Counted from the first letter of the stretch, positions 1 through 11,544 are shown. The stretch: 64,000 nucleotides of DNA from Tetracentron sinense (GCA_015143295.1 CM026570.1:8952047-9016046); one strand, 5' to 3'. Numbers and translations are program-made. Notes: generated by a model not told the origin, from the sequence alone.

Positions 1-1855
1 ATATCAAAACTTGAACCTGTCGACAACAAAAGTCATCGGCTGAGTAACAAGTTACTCCGCGTATATAAAAGACCATAATGAACAATATAATGAACATTAA
101 CTTGCATGTATTTTACAAATTCATACATCAGTTCATATATATAATCAGAGTGCGGAAACAAACATGTACATTATGTCAATTTCTTTCTTTTCTTACTTTC
201 TTATTTTCTTACTTTTTATACTTCACACTTTATCGTTTCATGAATAACACATTCACATGCATTGGTAATAAATTAAAATACTGTTTTACCGTATAAGAAA
301 ATGGGTCACTATACTTTACTTTACTGAGATACCACCCTTCGTACATTGTCTGGCACGGACGACTTAGTCCGGTACGATGACTTACTTATTTTGGCATACT
401 TCTCGTCCTTTAATGATATTCTGTGGTGTAAAATACAACATGCATTATCACTTTCGTGTATCTTTCTTTCTTTCTCACTTACTTACTTTACTTTCGGTCC
501 TACTTATAATATTCTTAGTATCTTTAATTCACTCTTCATTCATATGTATATTTTTTATTTGTGAGTGTACAATGATACACATTTTGTTTAAATTACACAT
601 AAGACTAACCGTCAAGGGCTATAAGACATCTCACCATAGCGTCTCATTCCACTGTGTTAACCAGGCCTAGGCAAACTTAACTCTCATCAAATGTTTATTT
701 GCCCAAATATATATCATGTATAAAGAATATAAAATAAACACACAATCATTTATATTTCTAATGATTCAACAATCTAAAATCATAGTCTATATTAAAATAT
801 AAATAAGTTACGTTCTAATTTGAATATCAAAATCTCATTTTGTTTAATCAAGATCAATATCCTAATTATAGCACATCTTTCATCAACAATAATTTTCATG
901 AATTATAATCACAAATTCAAACTAATATACTGTTGAAATCACATAATTAGTTCATCTCAATCATTTAATTCATCCATTCAACTCCATCCATTCCTCCCAT
1001 TTTCCTCATAAATCTACATACATTCAATGAAATTTCTCAATCTCCTTATTGAATCATAAACAATTTTTAATATGTTTTTCACATCCTAATTTAACGATTT
1101 AAGAATAATGAAACAGGAATCATAAATATGGTTATTCATATCATATTTTAACGATTTAAGAATAATGAAACAGAAATCATAAATATAGTTATTCACATCT
1201 TATTTTAACAATTAAAGAAAAATGAAACAAGAATCATAAATATATTCATACATCCTACATATTCTTACATTCTTACTTAAGTTTATTCATTTTTATTCAT
1301 CATTTTAGGTTAATATTTAAAATATGGATCACTAGATTAGTTATTTTACCTCACTTGATCGCTTTCCTACGATCTATCGTTTACGAATAAGGCTCTATAT
1401 CGATTTTTAAGTCTCTTTCCTCTTTTTTCTGATCCAATCTTTGATCTCCTTAAGTTTCCCCATTTTGATCTATCAGAAAGCTTTCCCTTTTAGGTTTAGA
1501 AGTCTATAGAAACTTTAATTCCTGAGTTGGAGGGTTATTTATAGAGTTTGGGGACCCCATAGAATAAAAAGAATTAAAAAATCGCACAACACGGAAAATC
1601 CAGCATCAGGCGATTGATCGGATAGTGCTCCAATCTCCAGTTTTTTTTAAAAAGTCTTTTTCTACTTTTTATTTCTCTTTTATTTAATGCAATTTATTTC
1701 TCCAAATGAGTTAAATTGATTGAAATAAATGAATTTTCTTATTCGAGATTTAACACATTAATTTCTCATAGGATTAATGCATAATTCAAGCATGTTTACC
1801 TAGAAAATTTAAATCATATAACATGAAAATAAGGAATTTAATTCGAGTCATTACA
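1..1855 (-). mobile_element. Partial LTR of a Ty3/gypsy-like retrotransposon, running off the left edge
   Basis: Read on the minus strand, the segment starts at 1855 with TGTAATGACTCGAATT, a start typical of plant gypsy LTRs. It has a TATA-like box (ACTCTATAAATAACC) near 1534-1548 and a leader with a GAGGTAA splice-donor-like site near 1345. The stretch at 340-380 (GTCCGTGCC / GGCACGGAC) and 600-670 resembles the leader region of chromovirus LTRs from memory. No coding domain is visible, and no 3' end or TSD is found inside the window, so the element continues to the left or is eroded. A three-copy, about 58-bp direct repeat (1091-1250) lies within it. Family assignment is an inference. Confidence 0.5.
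1091..1250. repeat. Three tandem copies of a ~58-bp AT-rich unit
   Basis: The unit begins AACGATTTAAGAATAATGAA and recurs at about 1092, 1149 and 1208 with a few substitutions per copy. It lies inside the LTR-like segment and encodes nothing. Confidence 0.8.
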
Positions 1856-2958
1856 TGTATACACAACTAACAACCATTTGACACATTAAAATAATTGTCA
1901 AGAATATGTTTAAACATTATAAAAAAAAAAATCACACTTTTTTTAATGGAGTGTATATCTGTAAATTTTCTTCTATGTCGGCATATTAATGGTCTTTTGT
2001 AATCTTGAGTTACAAAGACCATTGACGTACATGTTGATCGACCATATGAACCCATAAGCATTGACCTATCCGATGCTAATATGCCAGTTTAAAAATATAT
2101 ATCTATTAAGTATATAATTATTAATAATTAAATTGGTATCACGACACATAACCATATAAATGGGGATTCTAAAGCAAGAGACAACCCATATATACTCTTC
2201 TTCATATCATTTACTATTAAAGTGAATAATCTACCGAATCAGTTTTAAAAAAAGGTCAGAATCCTCTCTAATAGAAGCTAGAGCGAACATCTCTAGCTTT
2301 TATAAGGAAATGTACATATTTTTTTAATTAAATTTTTGTTTTTTATATATAGGGTTAGAAGCATAACCTTAGGACTAAAGCTTCTTAATCTAAGTTAAAA
2401 GGGCAAGAGTGAAGTTGTGCAAAAAAAAAAAAAAAAACAATTAAACCGTGGAGATGATGATATCCTTAAAAAAAAAAACATAATTTTGTGTTGATCAACA
2501 TCTAGCCCACATCAACTTATCTCAAGGATGCCATGACTGTTAGCATCAATTCAAACGATTCTCTCAAAAAAAAAAAAAAAAAATTTCTTATAAGATTTGA
2601 TTTTTATAATTAATTTTGTGCAATGAATAACATCAATTATGAAAAAAAGAAATAATATAATTTTGTTCGGATTAAAAAGAAAGAAAATATATATTATAGG
2701 TTATTAAATATAATTATATTCATTAGCATACAATATCAGTTTTTTTATATAATTATATCACATTTATCTCATTTGTTTAGGTACGTATTATCATAAATGA
2801 TTTTGAGAAATAATTTTTTTGTTTCGTTAAAATAGTGTCAAGTAAAATAAAATGATTCTTAAAATTGTTCCGTACAATTAGTTGTCAAATGCATTTTCAT
2901 TGCTTTTCCAATTCTTGCGATTAAGAAAATTATCCTCTAAGAACAATGCCAAATGGCA
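1856..2958. other. AT-rich intergenic DNA, no gene seen
   Basis: The stretch has many homopolymer A and T runs and only short spurious reading frames. I see no domain, RNA gene or bounded mobile element. Confidence 0.6.
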
Positions 2959-3069
2959 CTGTTACTAATCAACCCAAAGCAGCCACGCAGGGTACGGGTG
3001 TTATTCCCTTTGGGGGAACGCGAAGACACCGTTTTGTGTGGCCTTCATTGTCTCTAGCGAAGCTAAAAA

Positions 3070-3300
3070 GGGCTTGTCTCGGGCAACCATAGAATAGGGG
3101 ACAAGTGGTGGAAAAGGCAAAATCTTGGGCCTCATGATTTTGACATCTCCACACACTATATGACACATGATGATAAGGTATTGAGATAAAGGGGAAGAGA
3201 TATCAAGTGGTGAGAAGTCAAAATCATTGGGAGAAAATGAAGTGACTTCTCCCTTTTTTCTCGCAACATGTCCCTTATTCTATGGTTACCCGAGAGCCGT
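3070..3300. mobile_element. Small fold-back element, unclassified
   Basis: Inverted termini face each other: CTCGGGCAACCATAGAATA near 3079 and its near-complement TATTCTATGGTTACCCGAG near 3277-3296. The interior carries a motif about GAGATATCAAGTGG-GAGAAGTC that also occurs at 14640-14690 (reverse orientation) and 45538-45600, so this is a repeated family. No convincing TSD was found. Confidence 0.55.
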
Positions 3301-3659
3301 TTTGTCTTTACTAAAATAGGGATGGGTAAATTACACTCACCTTCCTTGAGGTTTGGTGAAATTTCATAAACCTCTCCTACAGTTTTTGAAATTACACGGT
3401 CCTCCCCTCAACTTTGGTTATCTGTGACATATATCCTATTTCCTTAAATTTACCCTTACTTTTTGGATGAACTTTGATGATGTCAACATTTAAAAATTTC
3501 TAAATTACCCTTTTTCAACATAAGGTTAGTTAATTCAATAAAATAACTGATAATTGGTTTCTAACCAAGGTTAATAATATCAACCTAAGGTTAATAAATA
3601 TATATTTCCAAAATCAAGTATATATATATATATATATGTTTTTGCTAAAAACCAATGTT

Positions 3660-4480
3660 AGATAGATGAACTCTAGGGGTGAGTGAATCTTAACCATAGT
3701 TAGTGGGTATTAAAAGGGATACATGACGACTTATAGAGATTTTTTAATTGTGGTTAAACATAATTAACTTAGGGTTAATATTTTTATTTTTGTCTTAAAA
3801 GCAAGGTTAGATGGATTAATCCTAGGGGTGGGTGAATCTTAAGCACAATAAATAGGTGTTAAAGGGGACACGTGGCGGCTTATAGAGCCCTCTTTAATTA
3901 TGGTTAAGCATAATCAATCTAAGGTTTTTTTTTTCTTCTAAAAATCAAGGTTAAATGGATGAATCCTAGGAGTGAGTGAATTTTATCCATAGTTAGTGGG
4001 CGTTAAAGGGGACACGTGGCGGCTTATAAGCTCCGTTTAATTGTGGTTAAGCATAAGCAACCTAAGTTTTTTTTTTTATTTAAACAAAGGTATGATGGAT
4101 GAACCCTAGGGGTGAGTGAGTTTTTACCATAGTTAGTGGGTGTTAAAAGGGACACGTGGCGGCTTATAGAGATCCTTTAACTATGGTTATACATTATTTA
4201 CCTACAATTAATATTTTTATTTTATTTTTTATAACCAAGGTTAGATTAATGAATCCTAGGGATGAGTGATTCTTAACCATAATTAATGGGTGTTAAAAGA
4301 GACACATGGCGGCTTGTAGAGCCCTGTTTAATTGCGGTTAAGCATAACTAACCCAATGTTATTTTTTTCCTAAAACTAAAGTTAGATGGATAAACCCTTG
4401 GGTGAGTGAATTTTAATCATAGTTAATGGGTATTAAAAGGGACACGTGGTGGCTTGGGAGTTTATGTTTTTCTTTGGTTA
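3660..4480. repeat. Six-copy tandem array inside the MULE
   Basis: Each unit of about 145 bp contains GGATGAACCCTAGGGGTGAG, then TTAACCATAGTTAGTGGGTG, then a GACACGTGGCGGC block. Copies differ at many positions, so the array is old. The same module, in single or palindromic form, recurs in many other elements of this window. Confidence 0.85.
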
Positions 4481-4531
4481 AGCTTTCAAACCGTAAAGAC
4501 ATGTTTCCTCCTCAATAAAGTAATAGGGGTA

Positions 4532-4719
4532 CACACCCTAGGAATAGCCTAATGGTAGGTGTATCACTTCCTTAGGAAGGAGGTTCCGGGTTCCAATCCC
4601 GAGAGGGTGAAAGTGGGTTGCACTGTCCACCCGCCTTAACTTAGAACAAATACTGACTTGCTAACTGGGGTTGCGGCCTCACCGTGTGGCTCATACCAAA
4701 AAAGAAAAAAAAAAGTATA
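4532..4719 (+). mobile_element. tRNA-derived SINE
   Basis: An 11-bp perfect TSD, TAATAGGGGTA, flanks it at 4521-4531 and 4720-4730. It has a Pol III A box (TAGCCTAATGG, 4545-4555) and B box (GGTTCCAATCC, 4589-4599) and ends in an A-rich tail. It sits inside the MULE at 3324-4866, so it inserted later. Confidence 0.9.
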
Positions 4720-4884
4720 TAATAGGGGTAAAATAGGAAAATAGTAACCTTAGCTAACAATGTTAATATTAAGAGTCTGACAGGGGAGGACGGTGTAATT
4801 TCAGAAACTAGAGGGGAAGTTCTTGAAATTTCACAAAACCTCATTGGAGGTGAGTGTAACTTACCCAATAGGGATTTCATGATT

Positions 4885-5287
4885 GAGGTCAAATCACAGC
4901 CAATTGCGATTGAACTCTGGGAGAGTTCAATCGCATCCATAGATCAACATGTTTCCTTTTTAACCCCTATTAACTATGGTTAAGATTCACTAATTTTTAG
5001 AATTCAACAATTTAACATTAGTATCTAAAATTTGTTTTAAAAACAAAACTAACCCTAAGGTTAAATTTTCTTAATCTTAGGGTTAAACAGAAGTAGCAGC
5101 TACTACATGAGCTGAATATGCAATTTTTAAAAAAATATATTTTTTCTAAAAACCAAGGTTAGATTGTTGAAGCTTAAGGATTAGAGAATCTTAACTATGG
5201 TTAATAGGGTTAAAAAGGACAAGTGTTGATATGCGGATGTGATTGAACTCTCCTGAGTTCTGTGGCGATTGGCTGTGATTTGATCTC
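4885..5287. mobile_element. MULE-type fold-back MITE
   Basis: Inverted termini GAGGTCAAATCACAGCC and GGCTGTGATTTGATCTC enclose a palindromic body. The 9-bp TSD is TTCATGATT at 4876-4884 and TTCATGACT at 5288-5296 (8 of 9 match). The left TSD directly abuts the right TSD of the neighbouring MULE. No coding capacity. The same TIR type recurs at 24618-25296. Confidence 0.85.
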
Positions 5288-5296
5288 TTCATGACT

Positions 5297-5751
5297 GCCC
5301 TACTGTTGCAAAACCAAAGGACAGAGGGAAGCATATGATCCAATCGCTATTTCAGATCAGAATTCAGAGGGACCAACTTTTTGGACTGATGGATTTCTTA
5401 GCTCTAGGGACTTTAAATTCTCCAATGGGGGGACAGGGACAAGTGGACAACCATTGCATGTGAACCATATTTAGGACACTGGTAGATCAGACGGAGGCCA
5501 GCTGTGCAGACCGACCAGATAGAATAGTAATATGGTACTCCGTTACTATTGTATCCGTGAGATGCCTGACCATTTCCAAATTTTCATTATACCTCAACAT
5601 TACTGTTTAATACTTCCCGCTACAGTATTGCCTGCTGTGTCCTTAACGTATCCTTCGCCCCAGATTCGCTTACGTCATTGCCTCCATATTCGTGTCCTGT
5701 ACCTAGGTGTTAATTTTTTTTTTTATGCCCAGTTTTATGCCCATTATTCCA
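5297..5751. other. Intergenic DNA, nothing recognised
   Basis: A 94-codon open frame at 5532-5816 shows no known domain and runs into a transposon terminus, so it is not called as a gene. Confidence 0.5.
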
Positions 5752-5754
5752 TAA

Positions 5755-6148
5755 GAGCATTCTTAGCAGCCTTGGTTATTTTGGTGAGCCAAAAGACTAA
5801 AAAGGTGCTAAAATGACTCCTAACAGCCTCAACAGAATGAAGAAATCCCTTTGGTGAGTCTACAGTACTCACCAATCACACCCTTAGGCCCACACAAATA
5901 ATAAAATAAGGTTTCTCTCTCTTCCTTTCTTTTTTGTGGTCCCACATAAACAATAAAATAATATTTTTCTCTTTCTTCCTTTTTCGTTTTCCCACACAAA
6001 TGATAAAATATTGCTTCTCTTTCCTTTTGTTTTGGTTAAAATGATGAGGCTGTTGGGAGTGTTTTAAAAAAGTGGCTCACCAAGACCACTTTTTATGGGT
6101 TTTGGCTATTTTGGTGAGTGAAATTTGGTGAGGCTGCTAGGAATGCTC
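5755..6148. mobile_element. Tourist-like (PIF/Harbinger-type) MITE
   Basis: Inverted termini GAGCATTCTTAGCAGCC and GGCTGCTAGGAATGCTC are flanked by a 3-bp TAA duplication (5752-5754 and 6149-6151). The 394-bp body is non-coding. A relative sits at 13613-13870, where a paralogous empty site supports the 3-bp TSD. The superfamily call rests on the TTA/TAA target and is an inference. Confidence 0.8.
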
Positions 6149-6479
6149 TAAGAAAAACAAAAGGAAAATGTTAGAAATTGTTACGAATTCAATCCAAATT
6201 CATGATGACCCGATAAATGAACAATGTATGAAAAATCATGTAAATCGTTAAATCGTGTATCTCTGTTTGATTTGTTTTTCTTCCGTTAGGTTATTTATTT
6301 ACTGTTTTAGATTCGTTTCATTGTTATTTGCACATTTTCGCGCAACAAAAAATACTTAACTTATTGGCAATTTTACATTATGTAACAAAATGAGATAGGA
6401 TCACAGTTAATTGCAATCGTATTCAAGTCAATTCAATTGTATTTATGGCATTCCAATCAACATCAGTCACATATGTAAT

Positions 6480-6647
6480 ATTTTTTTTTTATTGGTGATG
6501 AAAATTCTTAATAGAGTCAGATTGTCAGAAGGTAGTTAGCTTAGGCAGTGAAAATCTTGCTTACTCGCACCCGGATGAGATTAGATCCCTAGACCTCCGC
6601 CATTGAAGGCCACACCCCTACCACTCACGCAAGAGGTAGGGGTGTGC
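6480..6647 (-). mobile_element. SINE, minus strand
   Basis: It is flanked by CACATATGTAAT (6468-6479) and CACATATGCAAT (6648-6659), an 11/12 match. On the plus strand it starts with a T run, so the poly-A tail is on the minus strand. The body (GGTAGGGGTGTGGCCTTCAA when reversed) resembles the one at 50728-50890. The SINE splits an older repeat whose AATTCAATTG-rich sequence continues on both sides. Confidence 0.8.
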
Positions 6648-6659
6648 CACATATGCAAT

Positions 6660-7570
6660 TGAATTGACTTGAAAAAATTGCAATTAGTTGTAATCACCAA
6701 TTGTGATTAAGATTCACTCACCCCTAAGGCTAAGCAATCCAACTTTAGTTTTTAGAAAAACAAAAAACTGAACTTTAACTTAGTTAAGCTTAACTAAGAT
6801 TAAGGGAGTGTTAAAAGAGACAAGAGGACACGGTGGTATGTGAGATAATAAATCGAGGGTTACATTCACTACTCTAAGCAAAATATTCACCTCCTCAATC
6901 TGAGAGGTGAATTACCGTATCTCCCTTTTGTGCCATATGTCATTTTTATTCCCTTTAACTGTGGTTAAAATTCAATAACCCTTAAGGTTAAAGCATCTAA
7001 CTATTGTTTTTTTTTCAAAAAAATCATTCACGGTTAAAATTTGTTAACCATGGTTCAAAGGTGCTTTGTGAGGGCGAAGAAGAATAGTTTTCTTTTCGGC
7101 CCCCCTCCTCGAAGGAGGAGACTGTTGCTCTATTCATATTTTAGGCCTAGGTAAGATGCCTCAATTTGTGAGGCCTATATTAATATGGGATGAGTTAGAG
7201 AGAGTTCAATAGATGTACTTATAATATACTTAAGTAAATGTGCAAAAATGAAGCAGCTAGACTATTAATATCATCTTTAAGGTTACTTGCAAGTAGTGAG
7301 TTGCCAAATCTGAATGCTAATCACCCTATGAAAGGAACTCATACTCACTTGAGATCACCAAGACCCTGTTCAAAACCAGTACCAAAAAAAAAAAACCCGG
7401 TTCAAAACGGCTCGACCATTACCCGTTTGTTACATCTGCGGTTTACTCTCTGACATTTTGATCATATTCTTATGCTATTTTCTGACAACTTGAACATGGA
7501 CACCCCACGTTTACCCAAAAAGAAAAAAATGGAGGCGTCACGACCGGCGGAGCCACCATGGTCCTGACAT
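6660..7570. other. Degraded repeat remnants, no gene
   Basis: The region carries isolated copies of the GATTAAGATTCACTCACCCC module (near 6710 and 6960), without a complete element. Short open frames (such as 7238-7453) show no domain. Confidence 0.5.
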
Positions 7571-7572
7571 GA

Positions 7573-7962
7573 AGAGGTTAGTAGGGATGTCAATGCGCTA
7601 GGCTGGCCCGCAACCCTATCCGATTACATAATTGGGAAGGCTTAGAGGTTTAGGCCCAAGGGCCTGTTAGACTAGGCTTCAAACTGGGTTTGGCCCGGAT
7701 GGCCCAGCACAATTATTAAAACCCGCAAAACAATATGGCACTGCTTGGACTTAGAAGCTTAGGCCCGTGGGCTATTATTAGACTAGGCTTCTAACCAGGT
7801 TAATAAAGCCCAACTATTAAAACCCCCGAAAAAACTTTTTTTTCTTTTTTTCTTTTGTGTGTCTGGGGGTGGGCTTGACCTGACCCAATTAATAAGAGTC
7901 CGGCTTGACCCGGCCTGATTATTAATTGGGCCCCAACCAGACCATCCTCAGACACCCCCAAT
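7573..7962. mobile_element. Putative terminal-inverted-repeat element
   Basis: It begins GGGATGTCAATGCGC and ends near CAGACACCCCC, and is rich in GGCCCGG-type words. This organisation (GGGGTGTCAA...) is common to many plant repeat families. No TSD was established. Confidence 0.4.
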
Positions 7963-8045
7963 CGTTAGGGTCACAACTCACATGGACTTCTAGAAGGCTT
8001 TGGTGCTACAAGTGCCACGTTTTTGTTTGTAAGCCTCTTACATCC

Positions 8046-8290
8046 GGAGCCAAATCATACCTAGAGGTTGCCACGTGTCTCCTTTGACACCCCTTAACCG
8101 TGGTAAGGTTCACCCACCCCTAGGGTTCACCCACTCATCATTGGTTTTTTCTTTTTTAATATTAATTCTTTTTTTAAAAAAAATTAATAAACTGTTTTTA
8201 ATATTATATCCACCATGTAAAGAAAAAAAAATTATAATGAATGAGAAGAAGGTCCTTGTTGGAGACTCTTCATGCTTGTTTACTTGACAC
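8046..8290. mobile_element. Truncated MULE-type MITE (GGAGCCAAATC terminus)
   Basis: The left terminus GGAGCCAAATCATACC and the adjoining module (CACGTGTCTCCTTTGACACC, then GGTTCACCCACCCCTAGGG) match the elements at 48700 and 63347. The right terminus is not found, so the right end given is only approximate. It lies about 375 bp upstream of the microprotein gene. Confidence 0.55.
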
Positions 8291-8665
8291 ACAAGAGATG
8301 GACACAAAAAAAATGGTAAAGAAGAAACCCCACGAATGGGTGGGGTATCAAATGATAGTATAAGAAAGAAGCTATGTAGCTTGAGGCATAAGGGATACAA
8401 GTACTGTTGTGCAAATGTGAAAATGACTGGGAAAGTAGCTAGGGTTTAATGGCTCCTTCTCCTTCAAGGATAAAAGGTGTGACAGAGACACTACACCAAG
8501 AGAAGATGTTTTAGGCATGATTGGGCTAATGGAGAATGGTTGTGTGTGCTAGGAACAGTGATCTAGACTTCCCACTTCTCTAAGCAAACCAACAGTTTTC
8601 TCTCTTAGCTTCTCTCTATTTCCTTACTTCTTTCCACCTACCATGAACTAACCCCATTTCTCCAA

Positions 8666-9194
8666 ATGGGGTGGCTTCAATCCCTCCTCTCTCCATTGAA
8701 GAAGCTTTGGGTTCGACTACATTCAGCTCACAATAAGAGTATTTTCATCACCTTCTTTCTCTTCTCTACATTTTCGTTTTACTTTCAAGACTAACTCTTA
8801 TATGATTCATGTTTTTTTTTGCTTCAAACCCATCACTAATCTGTTCTTGCTCTCCTTTTCTTTTCTGGGTTTTGATGGAAATTTCAAAACCCGTCTGCCA
8901 AATAGCACATCTCCAGCTCTCTTCATTCGCGCATTTCTAATTTCTATTTCAACTTTTTTATTCTTAATGCATTTTCAGTGGATTACTTGGAAACCAGCCA
9001 TTAATGTCTTAATTAATTTCCTCTACTTAAACATTTTTCTCAGAGTTGCACCTTCTAACTGTATTGTTTTCTTTTCAGGTAGAGGGATATATATTCTTTA
9101 CGAGGACGTCAAGTCCTGCCCCTATGAAGATGTGCACGTCATGTGGTCGATACTAGTAGAGTCACACACACCTTCCTTGCCATCAAAGCAATGA
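8666..9194 (+). CDS. Conserved plant microprotein, 62 residues, two exons
   Basis: Exon 1 (8666-8738) starts at an ATG and encodes a short basic, amphipathic stretch beginning MGWLQSLLSPLKKLW. A GTATTT donor at 8739 and a pyrimidine-rich CTTTTCAG acceptor at 9071-9078 join it in phase 1 to exon 2 (9079-9194). Exon 2 encodes RGIYILYEDVKSCPYEDVHV and a hydrophobic WSILVE stretch, ending SLPSKQ-stop. Joining the exons gives one uninterrupted frame. The single-exon open frame at 8802-9194 instead begins inside the intron and is rejected. From memory, short plant proteins with the GIYILYEDVKSCP signature exist as an uncharacterised family, but I know no function. There is no signal peptide or transmembrane segment; the two cysteine-poor halves suggest a small soluble or peripheral protein. 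Confidence 0.82.
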
Positions 9195-9660
9195 AGGTTA
9201 CAGGAAAACATAAGAGAAAATGAGAGCTTTTCTATCATGTACATATATATTTTGTTTCTTTGTTTTCATATGATCTGTAATTAGACTTTTAGTACATGGG
9301 TTTCTACTATGATAGAACCTTTCTTCCAAGCACATAGTCATGTTTATAAAATGGTGATCCTAGTTAAAAAGAAGTATTGGTAGAAGTTTTTTTCCCCTGA
9401 TCTTTCATAGTTTCTCACTATTGCTCTGTCCATTTTCAGCAGTTGGGGTGGCAGTTTTGTTGTTTTCATTTGCTTAAGGAGATTTATGGACGTTAACGTA
9501 TGAATATTATAAAATGGATGGGACACCCAACATGATTTTCATGGCTTACTAGCATCTTATATGTATATATTTTTTTTAAGTAACCTTAATGATGATGTTC
9601 CTTCCAGAAGGAAACTTGAAATTACATTTGTTTACTCAATAAGAATCAAATCCAACCCAC
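9195..9660. other. 3' flank of the microprotein gene
   Basis: It is AT-rich and probably holds the 3' UTR (AT-rich stretch near 9240-9270). No further gene is seen. Confidence 0.45.
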
Positions 9661-9663
9661 TTA

Positions 9664-9944
9664 GGTTGCATTTGGTAATACTAATCTAACCAGGTAAAGC
9701 TTATTTAAAAATTGAGCTTAGTTGGACTTTAGATTGTTAAGTTGAAGGTTAACTGGGTTTCTAGCTAGATCTTTTTCAAGTAGAGTTTTTACCTCAAAAG
9801 TAATAAAGAGACATGAGCTACTTTTTTCTTTAGACGTAAAACCTCTACATTTAATTAACCTTTTGACTTAACAATCTAAACTGTACATAAACATAATTTT
9901 CAAATAAGCTCTACTTATTTAGATTAGTGTTACCAAATGCCATC
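9664..9944. mobile_element. Fold-back MITE
   Basis: The left end GGTTGCATTTGGTAATACTA and the right end TAGTGTTACCAAATGCCATC are near-complements. The interior also pairs (TTAGATTGTTAAGTTGAAGG with the reverse sequence near 9860). No clear TSD. Confidence 0.6.
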
Positions 9945-10312
9945 TTAGTCATGATTAGTGGATGAAGTGATTCAAAGTTGGTGTCCGATTAAGCTAAGAG
10001 GATAACTTGAGTTTGGATTAGGGAATTCCCTGAGTCAGGTTGGTCTCTTCTTATAAAAGAGGCTCACTGAGTTTTCATAAGAATTTGGTTTTGTTCATGG
10101 TAGTTGTGTTTCACACATCTAAAGAGCTAGCTACACCTACAATCCCATCTTGAGAAGTAACTCATCTACTCTTCTGTTCGTTTCGGAGAGAAACTGGGCC
10201 TTAACTGATTAGGCCCATTGACTTCCCCTCTCGCTTAAACGTGAAAGACACTGGACCTTAATATATGGTTGTTAATATATCCTCTAAGGAACGAAAAAAA
10301 TATATCCTTTAA

Positions 10313-10647
10313 GGAACCAAATCCTCTACGGTTATAATTGGATTATGGGGAATCTGGTTATGCCCCTGAGGTCACCACGTGTCCTTTTTGACACCCCTTA
10401 ATCAAGGTTAAGATTCCCCCACCCTAGGGTTCACCCATCCATCCTTGTATTTTAGAAAAAGTATTTTAAAATTAAAATATTTTTAAAAAGAAGTAATATT
10501 TTTTTCTAAAAACCAAGGAAGGGTGAGTGAACCCTAGGGGTGGTTGAATCTTAACCACATTTAAGGGGTGTCAAAAGGGACACATGATGACCTCAAGGCA
10601 TAACCTGATTTGCCAAATCCAGATATAATGGTAGAGGATTTGGTTCC
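10313..10647. mobile_element. MULE-type fold-back MITE (GGAACCAAATC termini)
   Basis: The termini GGAACCAAATCCTCTACGG and CCGTAGAGGATTTGGTTCC-like pair over much of the 335-bp body. Flanks ATCCTTTAA (10304-10312) and ATCCTCAAA (10648-10656) match at 7 of 9 positions, a decayed 9-bp TSD. Both arms contain the shared TTAAGATTCACCCACCCC-type module in opposite orientations. Confidence 0.78.
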
Positions 10648-10992
10648 ATCCTCAAAATATCTAAAAAAGATTCTGGAGCAGATAATTGAACTAAGCCCTT
10701 ATTTGATTTTTTTCCGTGATTTTGAAAAGTGATTAAAATATTTAATTTTTCAACCACTCTGTTTAGATAACAAGTGATTAATCAACTATCTTTTCAACAA
10801 GCACTATCCTAAACATTCATGTTTATAATTTAATCAATTTTTTTTTCAGTGGTTGTATGTCCAATGATTAGATTATAAACATTTATGGTAAAAATAATCA
10901 TAGCTAAATGCATCTTTTACCCTCTTCTTGTGATTGCGCTTAAAATGGGGAACAAATAAAGTAATTACAAATATAATTTCAAACATAATTAA

Positions 10993-11544
10993 GGGTCTGT
11001 TTGGTTCAGATTATTGTAGGCATAAGCAATTATATGATAAGTGTTGTCATGAATAAGCGATGTTGTCAATAAGCATCCTGTTTGGCTGACACTTTGTTGA
11101 TATGTAATTGTTTAATTATTTTTAAAATTGTATTTTAGTCATTTTTAAAAATAGAAGAATATTTTAAAATAAATCTATCTTTCAAGCTTAATGAATCTTA
11201 TTTACCTTATTAAGTACAAATTTGGGTGCTTACAATAATTTTCATATGGTATTAAAAATCATAAACAGTTATGGTCCACAATAATTATGCATCCCTCGAC
11301 GAGATTAAATTTTCTCATAGTATTAAAGGTCATAAGTGGTTATTCCACAATAAATAGTCCTGATGAGATTATGGAATCACCTGTTATTTTCATAATCGCT
11401 TATTACATAAGTGCTTATTACGAGTCAAACCAAATGCTATTACGGGACAATCCGGACATAAGCTAATATATCTCAAATAAGTGCTTATAATTATCCAAAC
11501 CAAGCATGCCTCAAGTGCTTATAATTATCCAAAACAAACAGGCC
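10993..11544. mobile_element. Tourist-like MITE candidate
   Basis: The left end GGGTCTGTTTGGTTCAG and the right end AAAACAAACAGGCC are inverted and flanked by TTAA on both sides (10989-10992 and 11545-11548). The body has repeated CATAAGCAATTAT-type words. No coding capacity. Confidence 0.55.

Larger units (their letters stand above)
3324..4866. mobile_element. Non-autonomous Mutator-like (MULE) element with internal tandem array
   Basis: A perfect 9-bp TSD, AATAGGGAT, flanks the element at 3315-3323 and 4867-4875. The termini are GGGTAAATTACACTCACC and the matching GGTGAGTGTAACTTACCC. A 9-bp TSD with long inverted termini is the Mutator-superfamily signature. The interior holds about six tandem copies (period 140-150 bp) of a module containing GGGTGAGTGAATCTTAACCA and ACACGTGGCGGC, near 3679, 3826, 3970, 4113, 4263 and 4404. 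No transposase is encoded, so it depends on another element. A SINE is nested at 4532-4719. Confidence 0.88.

Noticed and set aside
4545..4605. Possible tRNA gene
   Set aside because: A and B boxes are present but the cloverleaf is not, and the segment is bounded by an 11-bp TSD and an A tail, so it is a SINE.
8640..8700. microRNA precursor from the CCCATTTCTCCAAATGGGG hairpin
   Set aside because: The stem is only about 7 bp and overlaps the start codon of the microprotein; no known miRNA sequence was matched.
8802..9194. Single-exon 130-residue protein
   Set aside because: Its first two thirds are intron sequence (low-complexity Phe/Leu). The spliced two-exon model gives a coherent short protein.
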